A stretch of DNA of 64,000 nt from Blasia pusilla. Taxonomy: Eukaryota; Marchantiophyta; Marchantiopsida; Blasiales. Position 1 is the stretch's first letter, and each line of letters opens with the position of its first letter. The position numbers and the translations under genes are program-made. A model generated the notes under the pieces. That model was not told the origin of the DNA. It saw nothing but the letters and a program-made list of their open reading frames with translations, and did not search any database. Positions 12,573 to 22,443 of the stretch are shown here, one piece after another. Location: contig CM114271.1 in NCBI GenBank assembly GCA_050084515.1, positions 11,408,001 through 11,472,000 on the forward strand, in the 5' to 3' direction.

Positions 12573-12639
12573 CCTCCCTCTTGGAGTGGATGCCTCATGC
12601 TAACCTAACATAGCCAACAAAGACAAATAGGTAGATGCG

Positions 12640-13124
12640 TGCCAACTTGACACCATCTCCTCATCACTCTCACCATGCCACCGCGCTCCAGTCGCATTGC
12701 TCTGGATCGTGCATGGGTTACGGCTCAACCCGTCCGCATCCTAGTTCAGATGTCATGGGCGATGGACAACTTGAAAATCATACTCCTGCAATAGGAATGA
12801 TCATCTGGCAAGCTTCCCTGTAAGCATGTTAGACTCCATCAACCATCTAAGTGGTTGATGATCAGTGATGAGCGTGAAAGGGTTCGTGAACAAATAATAT
12901 CTGAAACGTGTCACTTTCCACACTCCAGCTAAGTACTCCCCCTCATAGGAACTGTACTTTGCCTCCACAGTGTTGTTCAAGCGGCTCACATACTCCACTA
13001 CGAACTCCTTCCCCTCATCATCTCTGTGAGTGAGCACTGCTCCTAACCCCAACATACTCCAGTCCGTATGTAACTTGAACGGACGACCATGCATACGTCT
13101 CCTCAAAATGGGTGAGGATTTCAA
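12640..13124 (-). pseudogene. Gypsy RNase H
   Basis: The frame opens with KLHTDWSMLGLGAVL (catalytic aspartate). The glutamate follows in YEGEYLAGVW, and the DHQPLRWL segment typical of gypsy RNase H comes next. Past 12801 other frames continue with a degraded ADGLSR tail motif. It would degrade the RNA strand during reverse transcription. It is out of frame with the RT segment. Confidence 0.8.
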
Positions 13125-13154
13125 CCTATCCTTGAGCTCTTGAAATGCTCGCTC

Positions 13155-14003
13155 CTAATCATCACCCCAAAACCACTCCTGGTCCAACCTAGTCAGCAAA
13201 GTCAGTGCCTTTGCAATCGCACTAAAGCCCTTCACGTACCGTCGATAGTAGTTCGCCAATCCCATGAAAGCTCGAACTCGACTCACATCTGTAGGGTGGG
13301 GAATGCGCGCTATGGCCTCCACCTTTGTCTGCTGAACTCCAATACCCCATGGATAAATGGCGTGTCCAAGGTACTCGACCTTGTCATGGAAGAACCTGCA
13401 CTTGCCAGGATGTAGCTTCATCCCATATAACTGCAATCGTCAAAACATCTCCTCTAGATGTCTCTCATGCTCCTCAATCGTGGCACTGAAGACGATAATG
13501 TCATCGACGTTAAATCTTGCATAATCCAAACCAGCCAAAATCCTATCCATAACTCGATGAAAACCCGCAGGGGCGTTCTTCAACCCAAATGGTAAGAATC
13601 GCCACTAGTACAAACTATCCTTCCCGAAAGGATCTATCCCCCAAAATGTTGTCTTCTCCCTATCCTCCACTCAGATGGGCAATTGATGATAGCCAGCACA
13701 GAGATCCAAACAACTAATGATCCTTCCATGCCCTACTACATCAGAGATCTCCTCAGGAGTAGGCATAGCATAGCGATTGGCCTTCGTATGCTGATTGATA
13801 GGACGGTAATCCCCACACATCCACCTATTGGTCCACTGGCCATGCATGTCCTTCTTTGCTGGCATAATTGTGGCAAATGCATACTCTCTAAGCAATCTCT
13901 CCACCAGTCCAGCGTCAGCCAAGTCTCGACTCCTCTGAATCAAGGCTCGCTCCATGTCAGAATACTTGTAGGATTGTTGGAAGATAGGAGTATCACTATC
14001 CAA
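13155..14003 (-). pseudogene. Gypsy reverse transcriptase
   Basis: The frame 14003-13671 starts the RT domain with CGDYRPIN, TKANRYAMPTPEEI and CLDLCAGYHQLPI. After a stop, other frames carry LPFGLKNAPAGFHRVM and the active site FNVDDIIVFS (near 13500). The frame 13436-13155 then has the downstream RT thumb with YLGHAI and FMGLANYYRRYVKGF. This is an unambiguous Ty3/gypsy RT in three pieces. Confidence 0.9.
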
Positions 14004-14439
14004 CTTGATTCAAATACCTGGACCCTTCAGCATACCCAAGTCGTGCATACTATATGCAAAACAGTCCTTGAATCTCCACAAGAATTGCAACACTCATCTT
14101 CTCTCCGCTCCTATCAACCTAGGACCAATCATCGGCTCCCAAGTCTCTCTCATGACCTCTAGAGAAGAGGAGAGTGGTGGTTGCTAGCTAGCAACCTCTG
14201 GAGCAGCAACATACGCTCCCAACTCAGACACCAACTCTCTAGGCACTCCACTATGTCTTGCATCAGCGAGATGAACTCCCATCTATCTGTGCTCTCGTGA
14301 CATATCCCATGAAGTCCATGGATGCCTCTCCATCACCATCGCGCCCCTAGCCAGTGTCTCACCCGTCCCGATAGACGCTATGCCGCAAAAAGGACGTAAT
14401 GTCACAGACACCTCTCGCATCCGTCGTCGCTCAGCCAAA

Positions 14440-15430
14440 CCAAGACTAAAAATCCAAGTAAGATAGTTCAAGTCCATAGCCTGACCCAATAGATGTCTAC
14501 GCGATGCCTCTCCCATCATAGGCACCATAGAGAACCCAATAGCTCGCTCACGCTCATTGGCATTGGGCTCCACTAGTGTACATGCCTACTCATCCCATAT
14601 CATGCCTCCCTGACAAAAAGCATGAGATGATGGAAAACTCACCAACATAGGCAATATTGCCAGCCGCAGGCCCATCCGATTGGCCACTGCCAACGGTGGT
14701 ACATAATCACCAGTAACAACCTGAGATCGCCGCTTTGGATCCAAGATCGCATCCACTATAAGTAGTGATGGTATCTGGACTCCATCATAAGCCCGCCTTA
14801 GCAACTCGGATGGTAAAAGGTTCGTCCACCATAATCGTGGATAGTGTGCATGCGATCCAACACTCGCCGCATCCAACATCACCGCCGGTCCTATCCACGA
14901 CCGCACCTGATGTACACTTGCCATCACTCAAGCTCAAGTGTTACTTAACAATGGGACGTTCTCCAAAATGTAGGCTGGAGAACATCGTTGGGTAGTCTGC
15001 AAGTGACGAAGAACTCGTAGCATCTTCCAAAACATGGCTGACCTCGGGTCCTGCAAACCAAGTCCCCGACCCGCCAAAGAATGACCCTGACATGGCCACC
15101 TTGTCACCACCAAGTGTATCGAACCAACCCTATCCAGATGTGGTGCCCCCAACAACGAAATGTTGGTCGGTAATACATGCTGATATCCTCTCACTGTAGA
15201 CATTGGCAATAATTGAGGATATTGTTGGACTAGTCTCGACACATGATGTAATGAGACTCTACGTGTAGTCTCATCTCTCTCAACATACAAGTACTGATGT
15301 ACTTATACTCGGCCTGCATCACTACAACTAATGCTGTAGTAATTCCTCCAAAGAGATCTAGTATACATACACCCTCCTTGGGATACTGCCACACAATCGG
15401 TGTGGTGCCCAAGGGTGTCAACGTCTCCAC
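14440..15430 (-). pseudogene. DNMT3-like cytosine-5 DNA methyltransferase domain
   Basis: This enzyme class transfers methyl from S-adenosylmethionine to carbon 5 of cytosine. Motifs appear in canonical order on the minus strand: motif I LDLFGGITTALVV (about 15370), motif II YLYVERDE (about 15280), motif IV WPCQGHSLAGRGLGL (about 15090, catalytic Cys intact), motif VI ILENVP (about 14955, Glu intact), HQVRSWIGPAVMLDA with PRLWWTNL (about 14900-14810, motif VIII/IX-like), and motif X RRHLLGQAMDLN (about 14480). The wording around PCQ and the WTNL block resembles DNMT3/DRM enzymes more than DNMT1 or CMT (family knowledge). A single-base frameshift near 15295 separates motif I from the rest, and more breaks follow motif VI. 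No DNMT3 PWWP or ADD domain was seen next to it. Confidence 0.85.
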
Positions 15431-15969
15431 TCCTAGAGCAGGTGGTAACTCTGTCCCGTCTCGCTCTAGAGCATAGGCTCGGCTTCACACCTGCCTCACT
15501 AGCTTGTCTGCTCTCCTTTGCAAATCGATGCTCGTTCCTCTCAAAACTGAAGAAGTGTCGCCAATAGATGTAGCCACGCTCGTCATCGCATGCCACTCCT
15601 CTGGACTATCCTCTACAAGAATATCCTCTACATTGGCGTTCCCCTTTAGTAAATCTCGTGGCCAACATAATGTGCCACAATAAGCAGAAATTGCTGTGGT
15701 CGTTCCTAGGAGTGAACCATCAAGTCTCCTTGCACACTGCACATGTAGCTCACTGGCTCGTCCCTCACCTGACTGTCAACCTAGTCAATAGGAGGCTGTC
15801 TCCTCCCAAAAGTCAAGTGTGAACCTTAGAGGATACAATATGGTAGCCCCTAACAAAACATCATAAGACTCTGCACCATCGCACTATCCATAGGATGATC
15901 GGGTTGAATCCTCACTGCAATCTCATCGCGAGTCATGAACTATGTCGGGGATGTGCCTCCCAGCGAAGT

Positions 15970-16407
15970 CTAAATCTGGAATAGACATGGAGTGATCTCA
16001 CACTTCCGCAATCCCATCGCTACACATGCCGCCTTCCCCGACATAAGGGGTTGTGCTCTTGAATCAAGTAGCACTCTCTGCCGTTGATACACAACTCCGG
16101 ATGGACCAACCAACTGGAAAAATCCATCTCGGTTGTCCAAGATAAAAACTCCTTGTGAGAAGGTTGCACGCTCTATCTCCGCCACTCTAGCCACTACTGC
16201 ATGCCAACTCTCTATGGCTCTCGTCTTGAGCACCTGCTCCAAGGGTACCTCTGCCACATCTTCTGTGCGAGTCTCAACACTAGAAGAACCAAAATCATCA
16301 CTCTCACAGAGCGTCGCCGCCAACCGAAAAACCTTAGCTGGTCGACCTCCACAAGTCAAAAAATCTCCAGCGGTAAATAGTGGGAGGCTACACAAAGCCA
16401 TAGCCAT
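15970..16407 (-). pseudogene. Gypsy protease region
   Basis: The 145-codon frame contains LLDSRAQPLM, equivalent to the D-(S/T)-G-A active site of retroviral-type aspartic proteases, with glycine changed to arginine. It is followed by GLRKCEITPCLF, which is also conserved in the second copy near 63.73 kb. Upstream is an E-R-A-T linker shared with copy 2. The sequence between 15970 and 15430 continues the linker to the methyltransferase with several stops. Confidence 0.7.
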
Positions 16408-16859
16408 CTCTCATAACGTGCCAGTACTAGGCCATGTCGAATGTTGCATGGGCCTCATAGACGTATTCGCCTCACCCGCTCCTCTAACTACTTCAGCATC
16501 TATGACAACATCACTCCTCAAAGGCTGCCTAGGGACCATCAATGGGGTCCGAAGAGCCTCTCACAATGTAAAAGACTGGGAAAGTCTAGCCTGTCTGCTA
16601 GCTTCTCCCCTCTGGGGATCCAACTCCACATCTGATCCTTGTGGCTCAAAAGCTCTCACCGCACCTCTCGTAACCACTGCATCTGCATCCACCTGTGCGA
16701 TGTTGCACAAAAATCCCATGTCGTGCGCATACCTATCGCTACACAACATACATCGCTGGTCACATCTACACCACACAACACCGATCTTCCCCACACACGG
16801 GTCGATCCACACAAGTACAAAAATCAACTCATACATATACATGGAGATGACACAACAAA

Positions 16860-17365
16860 AATAAAGAGTAGTAAAAACGGCACACCCGGCCTAAAACTCC
16901 ACTCCTCAATCTACATCGGCATATCGAGCCTCGTCCACCCTGTGCTATTAAGGAATCCGGACGCTAGCACCCTAGTTCTATCTCACACACATACAAGAGA
17001 GGTGCTCCAACGGCCCAACATGAGAAAGATGGCTTAGGAAAGCCATCCTCCTCTCTTATATAGAGTTGGGAAGAGCCAAAAGGCTCTTCCCCCAAAAATA
17101 GCCATCCCCTTGGTAACCTGCGCGCACAGGTTACGAGGGGCGGATGGCCTGGTCAACAAGTCACCCGGCTGTGAAAGACCTCAACATGAAAGTTGTCAAA
17201 AATGACGTTCGTGACACAATGGACCTATCCTCAACCTCATATGACACCGTGGGACAAAGTTACACTCAAGATAGTCCGCTGGCTCCTACACCCTATCCAT
17301 TATAGATCTCGGCCTATCGGCTATTTAGATGTGAAACCCATACCTCCTAGATCTCTCGCCATATC
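16860..17365. other. Non-coding spacer between gag and protease with two hairpins
   Basis: No domain is encoded here. A perfect 10-bp hairpin with an AAAA loop lies at 17072-17095 (GGGAAGAGCC stem). A second stem, GTAACCTG/CAGGTTAC, surrounds CGCGCA near 17114-17135, and an outer GCCATCC/GGATGGC pair encloses it. The hairpins may be structured RNA or a separate small insertion. Confidence 0.5.
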
Positions 17366-18111
17366 TTAGGGCTGAGCAGATCCGGAAGTCAACGCGCCCC
17401 ATGCACCTGATATAGATGCTTGTTGGGTCGTCATAGCTTGAAGGCGTTGCTCCAACAGAGCAATCCTCACCAAAGCTGCCTCTGATGCAAGTGCTGCACT
17501 CGCTCTAGCAGGTGGTGGGGTCCTGCCTCCATCACATCCTCGAACTCCTACACCTTGTCCTCTACCACCTCCAAGTCCTCGACCTCCCTCTAGGCGCAGC
17601 TTGGGGTGGAGATCCAAACATCTCTCACGTGTGTGCCCATATCTCCGGCAATGATCACACTGAGGTAAGGGTGGCCTTCTCAGGGTCGCTTCATATATAG
17701 CTGATGGTGTTGCCTGCACTCCACTCTATTGTCTACAATCTCGCTGACGATATGATCCTCCACACTTCCAACAAGAAATACCTAAGCCATGCTGCCTAGC
17801 GTATGACTGAACTAGTCATGGTCTTGGCTCCGGGTATCCTCCCGTAGCCCTCGGTTCCATGACTCTATCTTGAGTAGTGCGGTACGACATTGATGGAGAC
17901 ACCGTCACTCATGTCTTCTCCCTTGAAGATGACACGTCTGTCATAAAAAATCTCTCCTCAAGTATGTTGTGCTCAATCCGCTCCGCCAAAAAAAATACAG
18001 ACTTGAGAGTAGGCGAACCAACATGTAAGAGAGTTGCATCTTGCACTCTCTTCCGCAACTCGCAGTCTAGCATCGCATACCACAACTGAACCGCTTGCGC
18101 CTCCATCACAC
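17366..18111 (-). pseudogene. Gypsy gag, C-terminal part with zinc knuckles
   Basis: The part upstream of the knuckles carries the gag helix AQAVQLWYAMLDCELRKR. The frame 17719-17366 has an intact CCHC knuckle, CDHCRRYGHTRERC, then a Gly/Arg-rich stretch. A second knuckle just upstream has lost its histidine (CWKCGGSYRQRDC). Gag proteins package element RNA. The DNA transposon at 18112-18863 separates this part from the N-terminal half. The frames join across the insertion once the target duplication is removed. Confidence 0.75.
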
Positions 18112-18863
18112 GGGGGGCTGGTATTCTGGCAGGAGAGAGGAAGAGAGGAGAGTCTCTCTTCAAAAAAAAGGCACAAAAGGGAAAAAAAACTGAAACTCTC
18201 TTCAAAAAATATGAAGATTATGGAAAATAAGTGAGTAATTTTTTTGGAGATTTTTTTTGAAGAGAGGAAACTTAGTGCAACCCGTCAGAATCCGACGGGT
18301 TGCAATTTTTTGGTTTTTTTTTTTTGGCTTAAGGAAAATTTTTCATTTTTTGGGGTTTTTTCAACACTTGCAACCCGTCGGAGTCCAACGGGTTGCTTTC
18401 TAGGCATCATGGCGACCTGTCAGACTCCGAAAGGTTGCTTTTTGGCCTCAAAAGCAACCCGTCGGAGTCCAACGGGTTGCAAACGTTAAAAAAACCCCAA
18501 AAAATGAAATTTTTTCCTTAACCATTTATAAAAAAACCAAAAAAAGTTGCAACTCGTCGGATTTCTGACGGGTTGAAAAGGTAAAAAAATTTAGAAAAAA
18601 AACAATTTCAAATTTTTGTTTCACCACCAAATTTTTTTGGAAAAAATTTGACTTTTCAACTTGTCAAAACTTTCCTCTCTCCAACCTGTCGGAAACTCTC
18701 TTCAACCTGTCGGAAACTCTCTTCAAACCAAAAGAGCCCTAGGGGTTGCCAATATCTTCCTCTCTCCTCTCTCCTCTCTCCTCTCTTCTCTCTTCTCTCT
18801 TCTCTCTTCTCTCTTCCTCTCTCCTCTCTTCCTCTCTTCTTCTCTTCCTCTCCTCTTACCGCT
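18112..18863. mobile_element. 752-bp non-autonomous DNA transposon with 12-bp target duplication
   Basis: The left end reads GGGGGGCTGGTATTCTGG and then an AG-rich tract. The right end, read inward, is a GCGGTAAGAGGAG-like terminus and AG-rich tract. CCTCCATCACAC occurs directly before the left end (18100-18111) and directly after the right end (18864-18875). Removing the insert and one copy restores the gag reading frame. Both end types also bound the large transposon copy A, so this is a deletion derivative of the same family. A 9-12 bp duplication suits a Mutator-like element. Inside are five or more degenerate copies of the GCAACCCGTCGGA palindrome. Confidence 0.8.
18278..18580. repeat. 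Palindrome cluster (CAACCCGTCGGA family) in the 752-bp element
   Basis: Copies with arms GCAACCCGTC and GACGGGTTGC occur at about 18278, 18370, 18410, 18452 and 18547, embedded in poly-T/poly-A sequence. Centres and arms vary. Confidence 0.8.
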
Positions 18864-18875
18864 CCTCCATCACAC

Positions 18876-19628
18876 CCTGAGTTTCCGTGATCAACCGTCG
18901 GAGCCGTGCATAGGCCTCTCAAAGACTCTCTCCCGCTCTCCGTTGAAACTCATGAATCGACTTCAGCTTGTCAGTCCTCACCCCTTGATAGTTCCTCCCC
19001 AACTCTTGGAAGAACTCAACCAATGGGTTGAATGCGGGTGTACTCGGCTGATCACACTCGTAAGACTCGGGTCGACAACTCCTCCAAGTGTCTCCTTTGT
19101 GCGGTTAGTGAGTGCTACTACAGCCGCCACATCATACATTGCATGCCTTGTGAAGGACACATATCATGGAGACCAAAATAGTATCCACGCCTCGATCTCC
19201 GCCTCATGGAGAATCCAAAACTAGTGGTAATCATCCATGGGAGGGCCCTCTAGATGCTGAAAAAGTCCCTTCCACGCCATAAAGGGGTCAAATCTCTGTT
19301 GGCTCCACATCCTTTGTGCATCATACCAACTATCAAAATCCTCCATAAAATCATCCGACTTGATGGTTCCCACCATGCTTGAGAACCGTCAGGGTCTCTT
19401 GGTAGATCCATATGTATCGCAATCATCCATATCCCACAACAACGGTGTGGCGACACTTCGTGGCCTCTCGGGTAACTCAAAATTTGCTGACATCACCTTT
19501 GGAGCAACTACAACTAGCGGATGAGGTGGTCGCTTGTGTGGAAACCCTCGATACCTATCCCCACTCCATGTAAATCCTCCGCCACTTCTACCACTACCAC
19601 ACTCCCCAATACTCTGTGGATGCACCAT
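18876..19628 (-). pseudogene. Gypsy gag, N-terminal part
   Basis: Several minus-strand frames share a gag-like order: a Gly-rich head (GFTWSGDRYRGFP), then MEDFDSWYDAQRMW and DPFMAWKGLFQHL. The last part, with EFQRRAGESL and EAYARLRRLI, ends at the transposon insertion. The GESL-x-EAYARLRRL segment matches the retrotransposon gag helix pattern. The frame has stops at TGA/TAG sites (for example after GESL). I take 19628 as the visible limit; the true start is uncertain. Confidence 0.65.
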
Positions 19629-19949
19629 GGTGAAACCTGCAAACTACTATGACTCACTCCTGAGCCACTATCTCTGCACTATACAATGCCCAAACTATGG
19701 ACAAGCCCCCACTTATCTCACTTGAGATCAACACTCGACAAATAGCCCGCACACTAAGTCACTCCCAACTAGTGTGATATACATCCATCCCACAAAGCTC
19801 TCTACAATAGTCGCGGTAGTGGCGTGCACTCACCAACGCACTAATCCACGATGTATGTCACCCAAAAATCACCACTCAAACATCTCCATTAGCAGCAAGG
19901 TAAGTGAATAAATTCCCATATGCGCAACATCTAGCCATCACTTCCTTGT
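19629..19949. other. Sequence upstream of the gypsy gag, no gene seen
   Basis: By position this should hold the 5' leader and 5' LTR of the minus-strand retroelement. No repeat with the other flank and no primer-binding site was recognised. Confidence 0.35.
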
Positions 19950-20042
19950 GGGTGTGTTGGTAACACAACATGCAAAAGAACTCTCCAGTTAAGCACACTC
20001 TAAAGGATTAGAATTGGGATGGGTGACCTGGAAGTTATGCTC
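19950..20042 (+). repeat. 5S rRNA-derived sequence (SINE- or Cassandra-like)
   Basis: The core GAACTCTCCAGTTAAGC and then GGGATGGGTGACCTGGAAGT match the middle of plant 5S rRNA, covering the internal promoter A-box, intermediate element and C-box. The first 40 bases and the far 3' end do not match 5S well. 5S-derived sequences occur in some SINEs and in the LTRs of Cassandra TRIM elements (family knowledge). It lies 35 bp before the left end of transposon copy A. It is not a functional 5S gene. Confidence 0.75.
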
Positions 20043-20464
20043 AACTAGATCAGCACCAGCTTGCCAAGTCTTGAGGTGCGGTAAGAGGAGAGGAAGAGAG
20101 GAGAGAGGAGAGAGGAAACTACCTTCAACCGAAATAGATACTTTTTTTTAAGAGTTTCTGTTGGGTTGAAGAGAGGAAACTTTTTGTGTGAATTTTTTTG
20201 CACTTTTTTGTTTAGTTATTAAGCAGTCTCGCAGTTTTTTTTTTCTCTTCCATATTTTGGCAACCCATCTGAGTCCGACCGGTTGCAAATTGCACAAAAT
20301 ATACAAAACTAAAAAATTAGTGGAATCATAAGTGTGGAACCAATCACTTTTTCTATCCAAGATCTGGAAACAATCTACCATTTGCCTTGGGCTGAATAGA
20401 GTTCAAGCTAAAAGTGGAGGTTCTTGAAAAATGAAAGTACAATCTAAAACCTCATTTTGCATCC

Positions 20465-20767
20465 TCAAAGTGGTTTGTTTAAAATACTTCGCACTTCTTT
20501 GAGGGACAAAATTGGTTGGTGGATTCCTACTCCTACCTCCGACTCTCTTAAAAATACCAGCAACACATAGTACATGTGCTTATAAGGGAAATACCTTTTG
20601 CCACTTGTCTCTCTTTGGACAAAGTCATCACATGAACATGTGGGAAAGCAACAGATGTGCACCACATACACCCATGTGACACTTGAATTTACAGTGTTGT
20701 TCTTGACCCAATACATCCTTCCTATTCCATTGCCACTCAAGACATCTTTCGTGGCGATGATCTCCAT
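20465..20767 (-). pseudogene. Transposase exon with SWIM zinc finger (copy A)
   Basis: The 100-codon frame carries VTWVYVVHICC followed by CSCDDF and, 11 residues on, YKHM. This is the SWIM pattern CxC..CxH with the third cysteine changed to tyrosine. SWIM fingers are typical of the C-terminus of MULE transposases, downstream of the DDE core, which is where this exon lies. Upstream exons are at 20.9-24.45 kb. Confidence 0.6.
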
Positions 20768-20897
20768 TTTTGCCTCCCGAGCTGATGCAATTCACTTTGC
20801 TCTCTCCACCGTTGGCCTACACATTCTGTTTCTCTTCACCCCCTTCTCTTCTAGACTCAAACAAAAATAATGGATTGAGATCATCCACCTTCTCTGG

Positions 20898-21990
20898 TTA
20901 CATGTTGACATCAATCTTGGGTTGAATACAAATTCGAAGCTCTTTGTAATGCAAACATGCTCCAAACTTCCCCCATCTACGAGTCTGAAACCGACACTTG
21001 TAAGATTGTCCACTTCGTCTTGAGTGCAGTTCGTACCCGCGTCGATGGGCCAAATCGTGGGGATATTCCCCGGAGCTCCAATGGCAGCCGGATAAGACTT
21101 CTAGAAAGCGCAAGATTCATTTGGGCAGAAGAAGTACTTCAATTGATCCCCGGTCCTCGTGAAACGATCAAAGGTTTTGAGTCCCCAAAACCCAGGCAGT
21201 GGTCGTCCAGTCCTTGTACATTTCTTATTTAGGAAAGTATCGCATGCTCTCCTAATGCCATCAGATTCTGCCCTGCAGGTGGGTCCACGTCCTGGGTTGC
21301 TCCGAGATATATGCCACCGTTTTAGGTTGCAATCCACCTCCACTACCGGAATCCCATATTTTTGAACCACTCCAATGACAGGAAGTTGCGAACTTCCAGC
21401 AACGGAGGGCTTTTGAAATTAGACATTCACTGATTTTGGAGAAGGGTCTCCATCACGGATTTGGGACGGGTCCGGGGTCCCCGAATACCTGGGTGGCATA
21501 ATTTCCTCATCCAAACCAATCACCGGATTTGTTCCTCGATGCTGCCTCTTCACCTGCTTGAAGTCAAGATACTTATCTGGTCTCCACGAGTCTTGCTTGG
21601 ACTCCTCTACCACCATCTGTATGGGATGTCTTGAAACCCACCCATGAATATCCCCACCAATGTGTACGTCTTGCTCAAGGGGAGTTCTAGCTACGCATCC
21701 ATTGAAGGCTTCCACATAGAGTTTTTCATCACCAGATCTCACAGCCGCCCTGACATAGAGCTCGTAGATCGACGACCCCCTTCCTTTTGTTATGCCTTTT
21801 GTGAGGAAGATATGGGATGCTGCAGACTGTAGCATTGCTCTTGCGTGGTCTTGTTGGCATGCCTCCACAAGTGAAATTCGTTGGCATGCTTGTGACGACC
21901 TCTAGGAAGAATGAACACTTTTTGCTCCACTTGTGTTGGGGCAGAGGGCATTTTCATTCCCAGCAACGACGGCAATGTTAGAAGGGAACG
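20898..21990 (-). pseudogene. Transposase middle exons, unknown domain (copy A)
   Basis: Frames 21975-21790, 21868-21419, 21370-21101 and 21113-20898 together encode a segment also found in copy B (50.7-51.8 kb). Visible features are SSIYELYVRAAVRSGDEKLY, EQDVHIGGDIHGWVS, NESCAFRKSYPAAIGAPGN and NLTSVGFRLVDGG. I recognise no family. Its position between the DDE exon and the SWIM exon makes it part of the transposase gene. Frames shift repeatedly. Confidence 0.5.
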
Positions 21991-22019
21991 AAAATAACTC
22001 AGGAGTCAAAGAAATAAGC

Positions 22020-22310
22020 TACCTGTCGGAACCAGACGGGTTGCAAGGCCAAGGAATCCCATGAACAACTCTTCGACCCGTCGGGTCCCGACGTGTTGCA
22101 ACCCTAAACCCACCTACTGCAACCCGTCGGATTCAGACGGGTTGCAAGAACCTGTGGCCACTCTGGAAGATCCAAGTGCAAGTCATCCGAAATCCATCCG
22201 GGTCGAACTATTTGCAGGCCTTGTATACATGCAACTTGCATACTTGTCTACAGGTTGCACCAAAATTCTGGATGCAACCCGTCGGTTTCCGTCGGGTTGC
22301 ACACTCGGGC
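22020..22310. repeat. Palindrome cluster in the transposase intron (copy A)
   Basis: Four palindromes of the CAACCCGTCGG family lie in the intron that starts with GTGAGT at 22443-22438. One has a centre GGTTTCC (near 22280) where both arms stay matched. The homologous introns of copies B and C also hold palindromes. Confidence 0.8.
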
Positions 22311-22443
22311 AACCCTTTGCATCTGACAACTTCCTTGGTTTCTTCGGTTTGAAATCCCTATAGTTCCCATGCTTCTCAACTTGAGCTACAACTTTACAAA
22401 CAATTCTCAACGTGAGCTTGACAAGAAAAAATAGTGAACTCAC

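Larger units (their letters stand above)
11103..19628 (-). mobile_element. Ty3/gypsy retroelement encoding a cytosine-5 DNA methyltransferase and a PHD finger (copy 1)
   Basis: Read on the minus strand, the order is gag (19628-17366, interrupted), protease (16407-15970), DNMT3-like methyltransferase (15430-14440), reverse transcriptase (14003-13155), RNase H (13124-12640), integrase (12572-11659) and PHD finger (11351-11103). RT-RNase H-INT order defines Ty3/gypsy. A methyltransferase between protease and RT is far outside the usual plan. Every domain carries frameshifts or stops, so this copy is dead. A 752-bp DNA transposon interrupts gag. LTRs were not identified. A second copy with the same protease-DNMT-RT order lies at 56.2-64 kb, so the methyltransferase belongs to the family and is not a chance neighbour. 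Confidence 0.85.

Noticed and set aside
13683-14162. Plus-strand 159-codon frame
   Set aside because: It is the antisense of the RT domain.
16133-16864. Plus-strand 243-codon Ser/Thr-rich frame
   Set aside because: It is the antisense of the protease frame and its upstream linker; no domain is seen.
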